A stretch of 64,000 nucleotides of DNA. It comes from Bergeyella zoohelcum ATCC 43767 (GTDB taxonomy: Bacteria > Bacteroidota > Bacteroidia > Flavobacteriales > Weeksellaceae). The position numbers and the translations under genes were made by a program. Location: contig NZ_JH932293.1 in the NCBI RefSeq assembly GCF_000301075.1, forward strand, positions 829,708 through 893,707. Direction: 5' to 3'. Within the stretch, counting starts at the first letter, position 1, and each line of letters begins with the position of its first letter. The notes below the pieces were generated by a model. The model did not search any database. It saw nothing but the letters and a program-made list of their open reading frames with translations, and was not told the origin of the DNA. Of this stretch, positions 42,095-51,691 are shown piece after piece.

Positions 42095-43183
42095 ATGACG
42101 ACTTTTTATCCTCTGACCATTGCATCAGTAGTAGAAGAAACGAATGACTGTGCACATATCAGTTTTAAAATTCCACAGGAGCTAAGGCATACATTTACCT
42201 ATAAACAAGGGCAGTATCTTACGCTGAAACATATGCATGAGGGCGAAGAGCTCCGTAGAAGTTATTCTATTGTGAATGCACCTACGGATAAGAATGAAAA
42301 CATTGAAATTTTGGTCAAAAAATTAGAAGGAGGGATAGTATCTTCCTATCTCAATGAAAATGTAAAGGCAGGTGATGTTCTCGAGGTATTGCCTCCTGAT
42401 GGGCATTTTTATACGGCATATCACGCTTCTAATGAAAAGGTGTATGTAGGTTTGGCGGCAGGGTCTGGTATTTCTCCGGTGCTTTCTAATATAAAAGAAG
42501 CCCTTTATCAAGAGCCGAAGTCTAAAGCGTATCTGTTTTTTAGTAATAGAAGCTGGAATCATATTATCTTTAAAGCACAATTAGATGAGCTGGTGAAGCA
42601 GTTTGAAGGAAGACTGACGGTGGTTTATCTTTTGTCAAGAGATAAACATACGGAGAATGAACTTTTTGAAGGAAGAATTTGTCCAGAAAAATTAGGAGAG
42701 TTATTGGCATTTTTTACCGATATTCCCGTGCAAGAGGCTACTTATTTCATTTGTGGACCAGCAGAAATGATTAAAAGCGTTTCTACCTATCTGAGAACCG
42801 AGCAGAAAGTGCCTTCGTTGCAGGTGATGTATGAATATTTTGCCGCTCCTGATGATGAAGATAATGCCGAGAAAAGTGAAGAATTTAAGAAAATCCCGAA
42901 TATAGAATCTTTTGTAACACTGATTATTGATGATGATGAGTACAATATTCATTTGAATTCTAAAAAGGAAAGTATATTAGATAAGGCACTAAAGGAAAAT
43001 CTTCCTGTTCCATTTGCATGTAAAGGGGGAGTGTGCTGTACTTGTAAGGCACAAGTGATGGAGGGGGAAGTATTCATGGAGAAAAACTTCGCTCTTACGG
43101 AAGAAGAAGTGGAAAGAGGTATGGTGCTTTCTTGTCAATGTCATCCCGTAACCAATATCGTAATGCTGAATTTTGATGTGTAA
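42095..43183 (+). CDS. paaE: Phenylacetyl-CoA epoxidase reductase subunit, PaaE-like
   Basis: The 362-residue reductase passes electrons from NAD(P)H to an oxygenase. It has a flavin domain (RRSYSIVNAP near 54), an NAD-binding GSGISPVL (123-130), and a C-terminal plant-type 2Fe-2S domain with C309, C314, C317 and C347. PaaE serves the PaaABC epoxidase, whose genes are not in the window; other paa genes lie 14-20 kb to the right. A role with another oxygenase is possible. Confidence 0.85.
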   Translation: MTTFYPLTIASVVEETNDCAHISFKIPQELRHTFTYKQGQYLTLKHMHEGEELRRSYSIVNAPTDKNENIEILVKKLEGGIVSSYLNENVKAGDVLEVLPPDGHFYTAYHASNEKVYVGLAAGSGISPVLSNIKEALYQEPKSKAYLFFSNRSWNHIIFKAQLDELVKQFEGRLTVVYLLSRDKHTENELFEGRICPEKLGELLAFFTDIPVQEATYFICGPAEMIKSVSTYLRTEQKVPSLQVMYEYFAAPDDEDNAEKSEEFKKIPNIESFVTLIIDDDEYNIHLNSKKESILDKALKENLPVPFACKGGVCCTCKAQVMEGEVFMEKNFALTEEEVERGMVLSCQCHPVTNIVMLNFDV

Positions 43184-43278
43184 GAGAGGGGAGGGGGTAT
43201 AGATTTCAGACACTTCTTGTACATTAAATGGATATAGTTAATGATATAGATTTTTCTCACAGAAATCATTTATTCGGT

Positions 43279-43392
43279 TTAATATATTACTCCTATCCCA
43301 TGCTGATCCATTTCTGCATGTTGTTGTGCTATTTCTATGCCTTGATGTTTATTTCTAAAAAGTGATTGTAGGTCAGAGATCGTCTTCCATTT
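43279..43392 (-). pseudogene. Possible C-terminal gene remnant
   Basis: On the minus strand an open frame without a start codon reads WKTISDLQSLFRNKHQ, then GIEIAQQHAEMDQHGIGVIY, and stop. It has protein-like composition in an otherwise non-coding gap (43184-43529). Too short to identify; it may be chance. Confidence 0.25.
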
Positions 43393-43501
43393 CTAAACAT
43401 TTTCAAACAAAATCAAACAAATTTCAAATACTCAAAAGTAATATTAATTACATTGTACAAATTATAGTAGAGGCAAATCCCTAAAACCCACTTTTATTTT
43501 T

Positions 43502-43509
43502 TATATTTG
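43502..43509 (+). promoter_or_regulatory. -7 box for the peptide transporter
   Basis: TATATTTG ends 20 bases before the ATG at 43530. Confidence 0.55.
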
Positions 43510-43529
43510 CTTTTCGTAAAAATAACAAT

Positions 43530-45203
43530 ATGAGTGAAGTAATTACTACTAAAAACAAAGGGAAACATCCTAAAGGATTGTATTATTTGTTTTTCACAGA
43601 AATGTGGGAACGCTTCGGGTATTATTTAATGCTCGGAATTTTTGTATTGTACATGATTGACGCCGATAAAGGTGGTTTAGCATTTGATGATAAAAATGCT
43701 TACGACATTTTCGGAACTTTCATTGCACTTACCTATCTTACACCGTTTTTGGGTGGATTTTTAGCGGATAAAATTTTAGGTTACACTAAGGCTATTTATA
43801 TAGGCGGTGCACTCATGGGGTTAGGCTATATCGGTATCGGAGCGTTTCAGGATATCACTCTATTTTATGTTTCCATGGGATGTATTATTGTGGGAAATGG
43901 TTTTTTTAAGCCGAGTATTTCCACGCTTCTGGGCAATCTTTATTCTGAAGAACAATATAAAGAAAATAAAGATGCGGGATACAATATTTTCTACATGGGA
44001 ATTAATATTGGAGCATTTGTATGTAATATCATTGCGGCATTTATGCGTAATAAATTCGGCTGGAGCGAGGCGTTTATTACTGCAGGAGTAGGGATGTTCC
44101 TCGGGTTGATTATTTTTTCTTTAGGGAATAAGCATATCCGTCATGCCAATGTTCTAAAGCCGTCTCAGGAAGGAGATACTACCATTACTTCTATTTTGGT
44201 AAAAGTATTTGCCCCTGCTATTGTGGCGGGTGCTATTGGCTGGCTCATTCCTGGAAATATCTTTGGTTCTGATTCTACAGATGCCTTTATTTTCGCTTGT
44301 ATTCCGGTGATTTTGTTTTATGTATCGCTGTATGTTCGTGCTAAGTCAGAAGATAAAAAGCCCATCGGTGCTTTATTGGCAATCTTTGCAGTGAGTTTAA
44401 TGTTTTGGGCAGTTTTTAAACAAAATGGTACAGTACTTACCACTTGGGCAAAGTATTATACAGACAGAAGTGTCCCTGCTACTATAGAAAATCCACTGAA
44501 AAACATGTTCTTAGTAGAAGGAATTAATTATGAAACTTCAGAGGTTTCTGTGTATGATGACCAATACCAAGTAGTAAAAGAAAATGGTACTCCAGTAAAA
44601 GAACAAGGGAAGCATATCTATTTCCGAAATGTAAATGACCAACAAAAAATGGAACTAGAAGCGAACCCACAGAAGGAAGTTTATCTCTATAATACTGAAC
44701 TTTTCCAGTCCATTAATCCATTCTGGGTAATAGTGCTTACTCCAGTAGTGGTAGGATTTTTTATGTATCTCCGCCGAAGAGGAAAAGAACCTACTACGCC
44801 TGCGAAAATCGTATTAGGGATGTTTATCTCCGCATTGAGTTGTATTGTTTTAGTGGCGGCTGTGGCAGCTTCAGGAAACGGAGCGGTAAAGGTTTCTGCA
44901 CTTTGGCTAGTAGCAGCATATGGCGTGATTACGGTAGGAGAGCTTTGTCTATCTCCTATGGGGCTCTCTTTGGTGTCTAAACTTTCGCCACCTAGAATTA
45001 CGGCACTGATGATGGGAGGATTCTTCCTTTCTACTGCCATAGGAAATAAACTTTCAGGAGTATTGGCAAGTATGTGGTACAACTATGAGGATAAGACCAA
45101 TTTCTTCTGGGTGAATTTCGGACTTCTATTATTGGCTACTCTCATAGGGCTTTCCATATTGAAATCGCTGAATAGAGCACTCAAGGAAAAAGGAGTGAAA
45201 TAA
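43530..45203 (+). CDS. POT-family proton-dependent oligopeptide transporter
   Basis: The 557-residue inner membrane symporter shows the POT/PTR signatures: FFTEMWERFGYYLMLGIFVLY in helix 1 (with the ExxER-like proton site), GFLADKILGYTKAIYIGG, and GIGNGFFKPSISTLLGNLY-like text in helix 4-5. About 14 helices are predicted, with a hydrophilic loop of ~90 residues in the middle. It imports di- and tripeptides, which fits secreted peptidases encoded nearby. Monocistronic, with its own promoter and terminator. Confidence 0.92.
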   Translation: MSEVITTKNKGKHPKGLYYLFFTEMWERFGYYLMLGIFVLYMIDADKGGLAFDDKNAYDIFGTFIALTYLTPFLGGFLADKILGYTKAIYIGGALMGLGYIGIGAFQDITLFYVSMGCIIVGNGFFKPSISTLLGNLYSEEQYKENKDAGYNIFYMGINIGAFVCNIIAAFMRNKFGWSEAFITAGVGMFLGLIIFSLGNKHIRHANVLKPSQEGDTTITSILVKVFAPAIVAGAIGWLIPGNIFGSDSTDAFIFACIPVILFYVSLYVRAKSEDKKPIGALLAIFAVSLMFWAVFKQNGTVLTTWAKYYTDRSVPATIENPLKNMFLVEGINYETSEVSVYDDQYQVVKENGTPVKEQGKHIYFRNVNDQQKMELEANPQKEVYLYNTELFQSINPFWVIVLTPVVVGFFMYLRRRGKEPTTPAKIVLGMFISALSCIVLVAAVAASGNGAVKVSALWLVAAYGVITVGELCLSPMGLSLVSKLSPPRITALMMGGFFLSTAIGNKLSGVLASMWYNYEDKTNFFWVNFGLLLLATLIGLSILKSLNRALKEKGVK

Positions 45204-45208
45204 CTAAA

Positions 45209-45247
45209 AAAATCGCTTAAATCATAAAGATTTAGGTGATTTTTTTT
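45209..45247 (+). terminator. Terminator after the peptide transporter
   Basis: AAAATCGCTTAAATC (45209-45223) pairs with GATTTAGGTGATTTT (45229-45243), allowing G-U and one mismatch, followed by T. Confidence 0.75.
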
Positions 45248-45270
45248 AACTTTTATACCAAATGATTTTT

Positions 45271-45335
45271 TTAGTTGGCAGTAGGCTTTTAGCGAATAAT
45301 TAAGTCATAGTACTTTATACATCGTACATAGAAAA
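45271..45335. repeat. Modular intergenic repeat
   Basis: GCAGTAGGCTTTTAGCGAAT (45278-45297) is an exact copy of 3345-3364. It is followed by GTACTTTATACATCGTACA, akin to the TACTTTGTACATCGTAC words at 55507-55522. Confidence 0.7.
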
Positions 45336-45398
45336 ACTTCCGTTTTAATTCCTTGGAATAGCCCGCATTATTACACTCATCGCTAATATATTTTTCCC

Positions 45399-45406
45399 TA
45401 TTTTTG
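45399..45406 (+). promoter_or_regulatory. -7 box for the rsmB-like gene
   Basis: TATTTTTG ends 17 bases before the ATG at 45424. Confidence 0.55.
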
Positions 45407-45423
45407 CACAAATAATTTGATTA

Positions 45424-46629
45424 ATGGAACTCATTCACCGTAATTTGTTGATAGGCATTAAAGATGCACTCCACGAGACTTTTTTTGAGAAAAATAAATA
45501 TGCCGATAAAGTAATAGAAAGACTTTTGAAAGCCAACAAAAAATGGGGAAGCCAAGATAGAGCCATTGTCTCCGAAATTTTTTATAATATCATTCGGTGG
45601 AAAAGACGCTTAGAATACTACATGGGAGAAGGAGTAAAGCCTGATAATCTCTATAAAATGATTTTAGCGTATCTGCTTTGGTCTAAAACGAAATACAAGA
45701 AATTTGATGAACTTCAAGGGATAAAAACTGCTGATATTCTACAGAAAATAGAGAAAAAAAGTTTTCCTACGGAAGGGATAGAATATTCTATTCCTGAATG
45801 GCTCGCCGAAAGAATGAAAAGAGAACTTGGGAATCCTTGGAAAGTAGAAATGGCGGCACTGAATGAACAAGCTCATATTTACTTGAGAACAAATACACTG
45901 AAAACTACAAGAAAACAGCTGAAAGAGGAACTTTACCATGAGGGGATTTTAGCTGAAGAAGTGAAAACACACCCGCAGGCATTGGTACTTACTGAGAGGA
46001 AAAATGTATTTTTAAGTTCGGCTTTTAAAGAAGGATATTTTGAGGTTCAAGATATTGGTTCCCAGTCTATAGGAGATTTTGTGGAAGTAAAATCTGGGAT
46101 GCGTGTAGTGGATGCCTGTGCAGGAGCGGGAGGCAAAACCTTACACCTTGCGGCTAAAATGGAAAATAAAGGACAAATCATTGCCTTAGATATTTTCCAA
46201 TGGAAACTCTCAGAGCTGAAAAGAAGAGCTAAAAGAGCAGGTGCTCACAATATAGAAACCAGACTGATAGAAGATTCTAAAGTCATCAAAAGACTGCACG
46301 AAAAGGCAGATAGAGTACTGATAGACGCTCCATGTTCGGGAACAGGTGTACTAAAAAGAAATCCTGATAGCAAATGGAAAATAGACGAAGATTTTATCCA
46401 AAGAATTATTAGTGAACAGAAACAGATTCTTGCAGATTATTCTAAAATGGTAAAAAAAGGTGGGAAACTCATTTATGCTACTTGTTCTATTCTTCCAAGT
46501 GAAAATAGAAATCAAGTGGATGAGTTTTTGATGAATCATTCTGATTTTAAATTGGATAAAGATTGTCAGATTTTACCAAGTGGCGGTGGTGATGGATTTT
46601 ATATGGCGATGATGACCAGGGTAGGGTGA
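45424..46629 (+). CDS. RsmB-like rRNA cytosine-C5 methyltransferase (NOL1/NOP2/sun)
   Basis: The 401-residue protein has an N-terminal NusB-like helical domain (WGSQDRAIVSEIFYNIIRWKR). The SAM-binding DACAGAGGKT lies at 230-239. The two catalytic Cys are C304 in DAPCSGTGVLKRNPDS and C354 in ATCSILPSEN, one forming the covalent link to cytosine. Layout matches RsmB, which methylates 16S rRNA C967, though some Bacteroidota paralogues may have other targets. Confidence 0.87.
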   Translation: MELIHRNLLIGIKDALHETFFEKNKYADKVIERLLKANKKWGSQDRAIVSEIFYNIIRWKRRLEYYMGEGVKPDNLYKMILAYLLWSKTKYKKFDELQGIKTADILQKIEKKSFPTEGIEYSIPEWLAERMKRELGNPWKVEMAALNEQAHIYLRTNTLKTTRKQLKEELYHEGILAEEVKTHPQALVLTERKNVFLSSAFKEGYFEVQDIGSQSIGDFVEVKSGMRVVDACAGAGGKTLHLAAKMENKGQIIALDIFQWKLSELKRRAKRAGAHNIETRLIEDSKVIKRLHEKADRVLIDAPCSGTGVLKRNPDSKWKIDEDFIQRIISEQKQILADYSKMVKKGGKLIYATCSILPSENRNQVDEFLMNHSDFKLDKDCQILPSGGGDGFYMAMMTRVG

Positions 46630-47106
46630 AATAAACCGACTGAAAAATAAATATTTCTTTCAGAAAAATTTAGTTAGAGAAAAATCTAGTGGTTTTTATA
46701 CAGACTGCAGGTTTTTTTTGGAAATAAAAATAACTTAAAATGATTGTATTAAAGTGGTATTTTTTAGTAAAAATACTGACTATTCAACTTTTTTGAAGTA
46801 TTTAATTTTTTGGTATTGTTGATTTAGTATATTTATCAGGAATATTTGAATTTTCAACTAATTGATAGTCAGTTGGATAGTATAATTCGTTTTTATCGAT
46901 AACTACATATATTTAACAATACCAATTTTTTTTATATGGGAGATATTGAGTGTTCAATTTGCTTCAATCTTCTGAATCTTAAGGTTATTGCCTAATCACT
47001 TTATCAAAGTATCTAAAACGATGGAAACTTATTAAATTTAATATTTTTCATCAACTCATTTAAAAATTCTAAAAAAAACAAAGAAGAATATTTTTAATTC
47101 TTTGAT
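46630..47106. other. A+T-rich gap without a gene
   Basis: No intact coding frame, tRNA or strong hairpin is visible in about 480 bases. It holds a degenerate copy of the ACTTTGxCAAAGT palindrome (ACTTTATCAAAGT, 46998-47010). It also has the short inverted pair TGACTAT (46788-46794) and ATAGTCA (46866-46872). It is poorer in G+C than its surroundings. Confidence 0.6.
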
Positions 47107-47141
47107 TAAAAAAAGGCGAATAGGGCAATTTTATTCGCCTT
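47106..47141 (-). terminator. Terminator after kdsA
   Basis: AAGGCGAATA (47113-47122) pairs with TATTCGCCTT (47132-47141). On the minus strand a T run follows. Confidence 0.85.
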
Positions 47142-47169
47142 AATTTTTCAGAAAAAACAATAATTGTTC

Positions 47170-47979
47170 TTACAAAATTGCCTTTCTAATCTTGGTCAAT
47201 TTTGCCAATAGTGGTTCCAATTGAGAAAGGGGAAGCATATTAGCACCATCTGAAAGTGCTTGTGCAGGATGCTCATGGGTCTCTATAAAAATACCATCTA
47301 CCCCCGTAGCAATTCCTGCTTTGGCAATGGTTTCTATAAGCTCTGGTCTTCCTCCTGTTACGCCAGAATTTTGGTTGGGCTGCTGGAGAGAATGCGTTAC
47401 ATCTAAAATCACGGGTGCGTACTGCTGCATGGTAGGAATGCCTCTGAAATCCACAATTAAATCCGTATAACCAAAGGAGTTTCCTCGTTCAATGATGGCA
47501 CATTTTTCATTTCCAGAATCTTTGATTTTTTGTACCGCAAATTGCATCGCTTCGGGTGAGAGAAATTGTCCTTTTTTTAGGGTAACCACTTTATCGGTTT
47601 TAGCAGCAGCAACCAACAAGTCGGTTTGTCTCACTAGAAAAGCGGGTATTTGTAAAACATCTACATACGCAGCAGCAAGTGCGGCATCTGTACTTTCATG
47701 AATGTCTGTAGTAGTAGGAATACCGAATTCTTGCCCTACTTTTTCAAGGATTTTCAAGGATTTTTCAATGCCAATGGTAGTAAAAGAATCTATTCTACTT
47801 CGGTTGGCTTTTTTGAAACTTCCTTTGAAGATATAAGGAATATTAAGTCGGTCTGTAATTTCAATGACTTTTTCGGCGATGCGAAGTGCCATTTCTTCTC
47901 CCTCTATGATGCAAGGTCCTGCAATGAGAAAGAAGTTATCAGAATCTTTATGATGAATATTAGAAATATGTTGTAGCAT
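47170..47979 (-). CDS. kdsA: 3-deoxy-8-phosphooctulonate (KDO-8-P) synthase
   Basis: KdsA condenses phosphoenolpyruvate and arabinose-5-phosphate, committing carbon to the KDO sugar of lipopolysaccharide. It has the diagnostic FKGSFKKANRSRIDSF, TDIHE, QIPAFLVRQTDLL and the C-terminal FIETHEHP...LSDGANMLPL. The Cys in LIAGPCIIE, with the His, Glu and Asp of the later motifs, marks the metal-dependent class rather than the metal-free E. coli type. Length (269) is normal. Its upstream region is modular repeat sequence, and no clear -7 box is seen. Confidence 0.94.
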   Translation of the reverse strand: MLQHISNIHHKDSDNFFLIAGPCIIEGEEMALRIAEKVIEITDRLNIPYIFKGSFKKANRSRIDSFTTIGIEKSLKILEKVGQEFGIPTTTDIHESTDAALAAAYVDVLQIPAFLVRQTDLLVAAAKTDKVVTLKKGQFLSPEAMQFAVQKIKDSGNEKCAIIERGNSFGYTDLIVDFRGIPTMQQYAPVILDVTHSLQQPNQNSGVTGGRPELIETIAKAGIATGVDGIFIETHEHPAQALSDGANMLPLSQLEPLLAKLTKIRKAIL

Positions 47980-47989
47980 AATAATATTT

Positions 47990-48046
47990 GAAGTTAGAGT
48001 TTAGAAATTAGAGGTTGGAGTGTAGGCCTATAGTTTCATGCCTTCT
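47990..48046. repeat. Modular intergenic repeat
   Basis: GAAGTTAGAGTTTAGAAATTAGAGGTTGGAG is built of the same TAGAAGT/TAGAGAT words found reversed at 55520-55560. Confidence 0.55.
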
Positions 48047-48052
48047 GCTTAA

Positions 48053-51000
48053 TTAGTTTCCTGTTACCCGAATGATGGCTTTCATGATTTGGTCTTCTTT
48101 TTCTTTAGCAAAAGTAGAATCATATGGGGTTACCACATCGAACATATTGCTGTAGAAAGGTGTGATGAGCTGTACTTCATCAGAAGAGAGATGGGCTTTT
48201 TCTACTCCCATTTGCTCTAAGTCTTTCACAAAATCATTAAATCTTTTATCAATCGGTTCTAAGGATTTTATGATATAGGCATACCCTTTATCTTTTTTGT
48301 CTATATTTTTATATGCATCAGATACGGCAGCTACTACCATAGCATATTCGGCGGCTTTTGTACGGATTTCTCTTTTAGAAAATCTTCTTCTATTTTCAGG
48401 AAGATTCATATAGAAATTGTATTCTTTTAAAATATTTTTTAGCTGAGTTTCTGCCAATTTCAGTCCTTTTTGTTCTTGTCCAGCCATGATATATCCGTTA
48501 ATAATGAAACTCATAGATCTTGGGTCATCATATTTAGCGGCAGGAATTTCCTTAGAGATTTCATCTAATATTTCTATAGCTTTAGCTTTTTGTCCCATTT
48601 TTACTAGAGATTCTGCTGCTCTTCCTACGATATTTCGGTATGAATAAATATTAGAAAGTGCAGACTCATCAAAATGTACATTTGTATCTCTAAATCCACC
48701 CCACTTGAATTTTTTAATCGTGGTATAGAGTTCATTGGCATCAGTTCTACCCATTTCGCCATCCTCGCGCATCTCTGTACGGATAGGCGTAAGGCGATAA
48801 TTAAATCCATCAAACTGGAGATAATCATGCAGATAGAGAGTGTTTTCTTCGCTGTAAATACCACCATTGGAAAACTGTATAGCTCTGCTCCAGTCAAAGG
48901 TAGAAAGCATATCAAAGAGGATGAGGCTGTTTTTAAACATGGTACTCGCCTGATAATGAATCACTATTTGGTCATCGGCTTTGTCCATATCTTCTGCCTT
49001 TAAGATGCCTGCCTTCACCGCATTGGCTTTATTTACAGGGATGACAAATCTAGAAACAGGAAGGAAATTGTATCTTTCGTATCGGTCTTCGCCAAAAAGC
49101 ATTTTCAGCATTTCGTCTTTCTCTGGACTTTTGGTTTTCAGAAATTGAAGTGCTTGTTTTCCCGTCATTTGGTCATGCTCTATATACTTTTGAACAAAAG
49201 CAAATTTCTGTGGAGATTCTCCCTCAGCAATTTTATTATCAATAAAGTTTTTCAATGATTTCGCATCGAAAACCACTATCTGATTATTGGTTCCCTCTCG
49301 GTAATCTTCGTATTTCAGGGTAGTAGGAATGGCGGCTGCATGGTATGTTTTTCTTAAATTTTGGGCAATATTCCATGGTGTAGATACCAATTCCCAGTTC
49401 ACCACTTTTACATCACTTCTAAACTCTTCTGTTTCTTGAATGGCCCAAACAGGGTAGGTGTCATTATCTCCATACACAAAGAGAATAGCGTTTTTAGGGA
49501 GCCCTACCAGAGAAGAATACGCATAGTCATACGCTGCAGTTCTTCCGCTTCTATCGTGGGCATTATAATTTTGGAAGCCCATCATGAGAGGAATTCCTAA
49601 AAGTAAAGTTCCCGCTCCTAAAGAAAGGTTTTCTTTTTTTGTCTTTTTACTAATAAATTCCATAACTGCCAAAGCACCTAGCCCCATCCAGATTCCTACG
49701 ATATAAAATGAGCCTACCATCGCATAGTCTCTATCTCTTGGTTCAAAAGGTTTTACACCAGTATAGAAAATGATACCTATGCTGGTAAGGACGAAAACGC
49801 TAAGTAAGGCATAATTTCGGCTGAAATCTCTATTAGAATAAAAGAAGAAACCGATAATTCCTAAAATAAGGGGTAGGAAGTAGAACTTGGTGGTACTTGC
49901 ATTGGTGTATTTTGCTGGAAGCTCATCTTGATTACCAAGGCGATAGTCATCTAAGAATGAAAAACCAGAAATCCAGTTACCTTTTGCATCGTCTTTGGCA
50001 CTGTCCATATCATTTTGTTTCCCCACGAAATTCCACATGAGATACCTGATGAAATAGTAGCCTACTTGGAAGTCAATAAAATAAGTCATATTCTGAACGA
50101 AAGATGGCTTATGTACTTTGACCAGATCATACGGCTTTACATCCAGATAGTCTTGCACTTTCATATTGCCTTCTTGGAATTTCTTTTGCAATTCCTGAAA
50201 AACTTGGTTCGCTTCTTCAGAGTCGTACACATCAGGATTATCCGTATTGAGTGAAAATTCAGGAGCACCATACATGGAAATATAGTTGGCCATGACTTCC
50301 TTCTTTTCATTGAACATTCTTGGCATAAAGCTGATATGGTCAGGATGATAGACATAGTTAAATCTTTCTCCTACGGCCAAATATTTACCAGATTTTTCAT
50401 CTTTTTCATATACCGTTCCTGTGGTCTTGATTTTATAGCTACCATCATCATTTCTTAATATTCCATTGTAATCTAAGTGTGCAGTATAGTTCTGCCCGTA
50501 CAAGGTAGGCCAATCTCCGTACTGTTCACGATTATAATAATCTAGCATCCCGATGGCGTTATCAGGATTATTTAGGTTCATCGGTGGATTGGCATTCGCA
50601 CGAATAGGAATGACAAGCCAACATGAAAATCCGATGAGCATATAGACCAATGATAAAACAGCCGTTTTGAGTAAATTATTTCTCTTTTTCTGAGCGAAAC
50701 GAATGAGCCAAAAACAAAGCCCAAATAGTACGATGAATGCAATAATAGTCCCTGAATGGAATGGTAACCCAATGCCATTTACAAAGAAAATTTCTGTCTT
50801 CCCGAATACTGTCATCACCAGTGGGAATATGATTTTAAACACGAATGCCAATACGAAAAGCGTGGCAATATTCGCAATAGCAAAAGATTTCCATGTAAAT
50901 GAGTACTTTCTAGCGTAATAAATAAGACAAACTGCAGGAACTGCCAGCATACACATCATGTGAACGCCCACAGAAAGCCCCAAAAGAAAGAAAATAAGCA

Positions 51001-51532
51001 CCAGCCACCTTTCATTTCCATTTTCATCTGCTACAATGTCCCATTTGGTAATGAGCCAAAGCATAAGGGCAATGAAAAGCGATGCCATAGAATACACCTC
51101 TCCCTCTACAGCTGAATACCAAAAAGTATCTGTAAAAGCGAAGCCTAAAGCACCTATGATTCCTGCTAAAAATACAGGAAGTGGATTTTTATTTTCTTGA
51201 TTTTTAAAGATGTATTGTGATGAAAGATTGGTTACTGTCCAAAATAGTAAAAGTACCGTTAAAGCACTGAAAAATGCAGACATGAGATTAATTACCAAAC
51301 CATAATTTTCAGGATTTCCAAAGGCAAAAAGCCCCGCCACAGCACCTGCCAGCTGAAATAAAGCGGCACCAGGAGCATGGGTAACTTCTAATTTTACTGC
51401 CGAAGCAATGTATTCCCCTGTATCCCAAAAACTAAATTTAGATTCTGCAGTAAGTCCATAAACGGTAAAAGCAATGAGGAAAATAGCCCATCCGATGATA
51501 TTATTCCACTTTTTGTATTCTAAGTTTTTCAT
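48053..51532 (-). CDS. DUF2723 multi-spanning membrane protein, likely glycosyltransferase-related
   Basis: The 1159-residue protein has an N-terminal ~600-residue part with about 14 membrane helices. The DUF2723 opening is FSFWDTGEYIASAVKLEVTH with HAPGAALF, a GT-C-like Asp placement, and NTDTYPVWAIQE-type text follows (GDNDTYPVWAIQE). The C-terminal ~400 residues are soluble and helical, ending in TPR-like repeats. DUF2723 proteins are widespread in Bacteroidota and are thought to act in protein O-glycosylation; this is inferred. A -7-like box (TATTTTCG) ends 5 bases before the ATG. Confidence 0.85.
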   Translation of the reverse strand: MKNLEYKKWNNIIGWAIFLIAFTVYGLTAESKFSFWDTGEYIASAVKLEVTHAPGAALFQLAGAVAGLFAFGNPENYGLVINLMSAFFSALTVLLLFWTVTNLSSQYIFKNQENKNPLPVFLAGIIGALGFAFTDTFWYSAVEGEVYSMASLFIALMLWLITKWDIVADENGNERWLVLIFFLLGLSVGVHMMCMLAVPAVCLIYYARKYSFTWKSFAIANIATLFVLAFVFKIIFPLVMTVFGKTEIFFVNGIGLPFHSGTIIAFIVLFGLCFWLIRFAQKKRNNLLKTAVLSLVYMLIGFSCWLVIPIRANANPPMNLNNPDNAIGMLDYYNREQYGDWPTLYGQNYTAHLDYNGILRNDDGSYKIKTTGTVYEKDEKSGKYLAVGERFNYVYHPDHISFMPRMFNEKKEVMANYISMYGAPEFSLNTDNPDVYDSEEANQVFQELQKKFQEGNMKVQDYLDVKPYDLVKVHKPSFVQNMTYFIDFQVGYYFIRYLMWNFVGKQNDMDSAKDDAKGNWISGFSFLDDYRLGNQDELPAKYTNASTTKFYFLPLILGIIGFFFYSNRDFSRNYALLSVFVLTSIGIIFYTGVKPFEPRDRDYAMVGSFYIVGIWMGLGALAVMEFISKKTKKENLSLGAGTLLLGIPLMMGFQNYNAHDRSGRTAAYDYAYSSLVGLPKNAILFVYGDNDTYPVWAIQETEEFRSDVKVVNWELVSTPWNIAQNLRKTYHAAAIPTTLKYEDYREGTNNQIVVFDAKSLKNFIDNKIAEGESPQKFAFVQKYIEHDQMTGKQALQFLKTKSPEKDEMLKMLFGEDRYERYNFLPVSRFVIPVNKANAVKAGILKAEDMDKADDQIVIHYQASTMFKNSLILFDMLSTFDWSRAIQFSNGGIYSEENTLYLHDYLQFDGFNYRLTPIRTEMREDGEMGRTDANELYTTIKKFKWGGFRDTNVHFDESALSNIYSYRNIVGRAAESLVKMGQKAKAIEILDEISKEIPAAKYDDPRSMSFIINGYIMAGQEQKGLKLAETQLKNILKEYNFYMNLPENRRRFSKREIRTKAAEYAMVVAAVSDAYKNIDKKDKGYAYIIKSLEPIDKRFNDFVKDLEQMGVEKAHLSSDEVQLITPFYSNMFDVVTPYDSTFAKEKEDQIMKAIIRVTGN

Positions 51533-51537
51533 ACCTG

Positions 51538-51545
51538 CGAAAATA
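51538..51545 (-). promoter_or_regulatory. -7-like box for the DUF2723 gene; predicted leaderless
   Basis: TATTTTCG, one base from TAnnTTTG, is separated from the ATG at 51532 by CAGGT. Confidence 0.4.
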
Positions 51546-51691
51546 CGATTTTTTATTATAAATGCTCAGTTTACAGGTTAGAGATTAGATTTTTTACTAA
51601 GATATAGTGATGTGGTTTGATTATTGTTACAATAGAGATTGTTTGCTTATACTACTTCCTTTCGGTAAGATATATTAACAAAAAAATAAAA

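Noticed and set aside
47698-47976. Plus-strand frame opposite kdsA
   Set aside because: It is an antisense shadow of a highly conserved gene.
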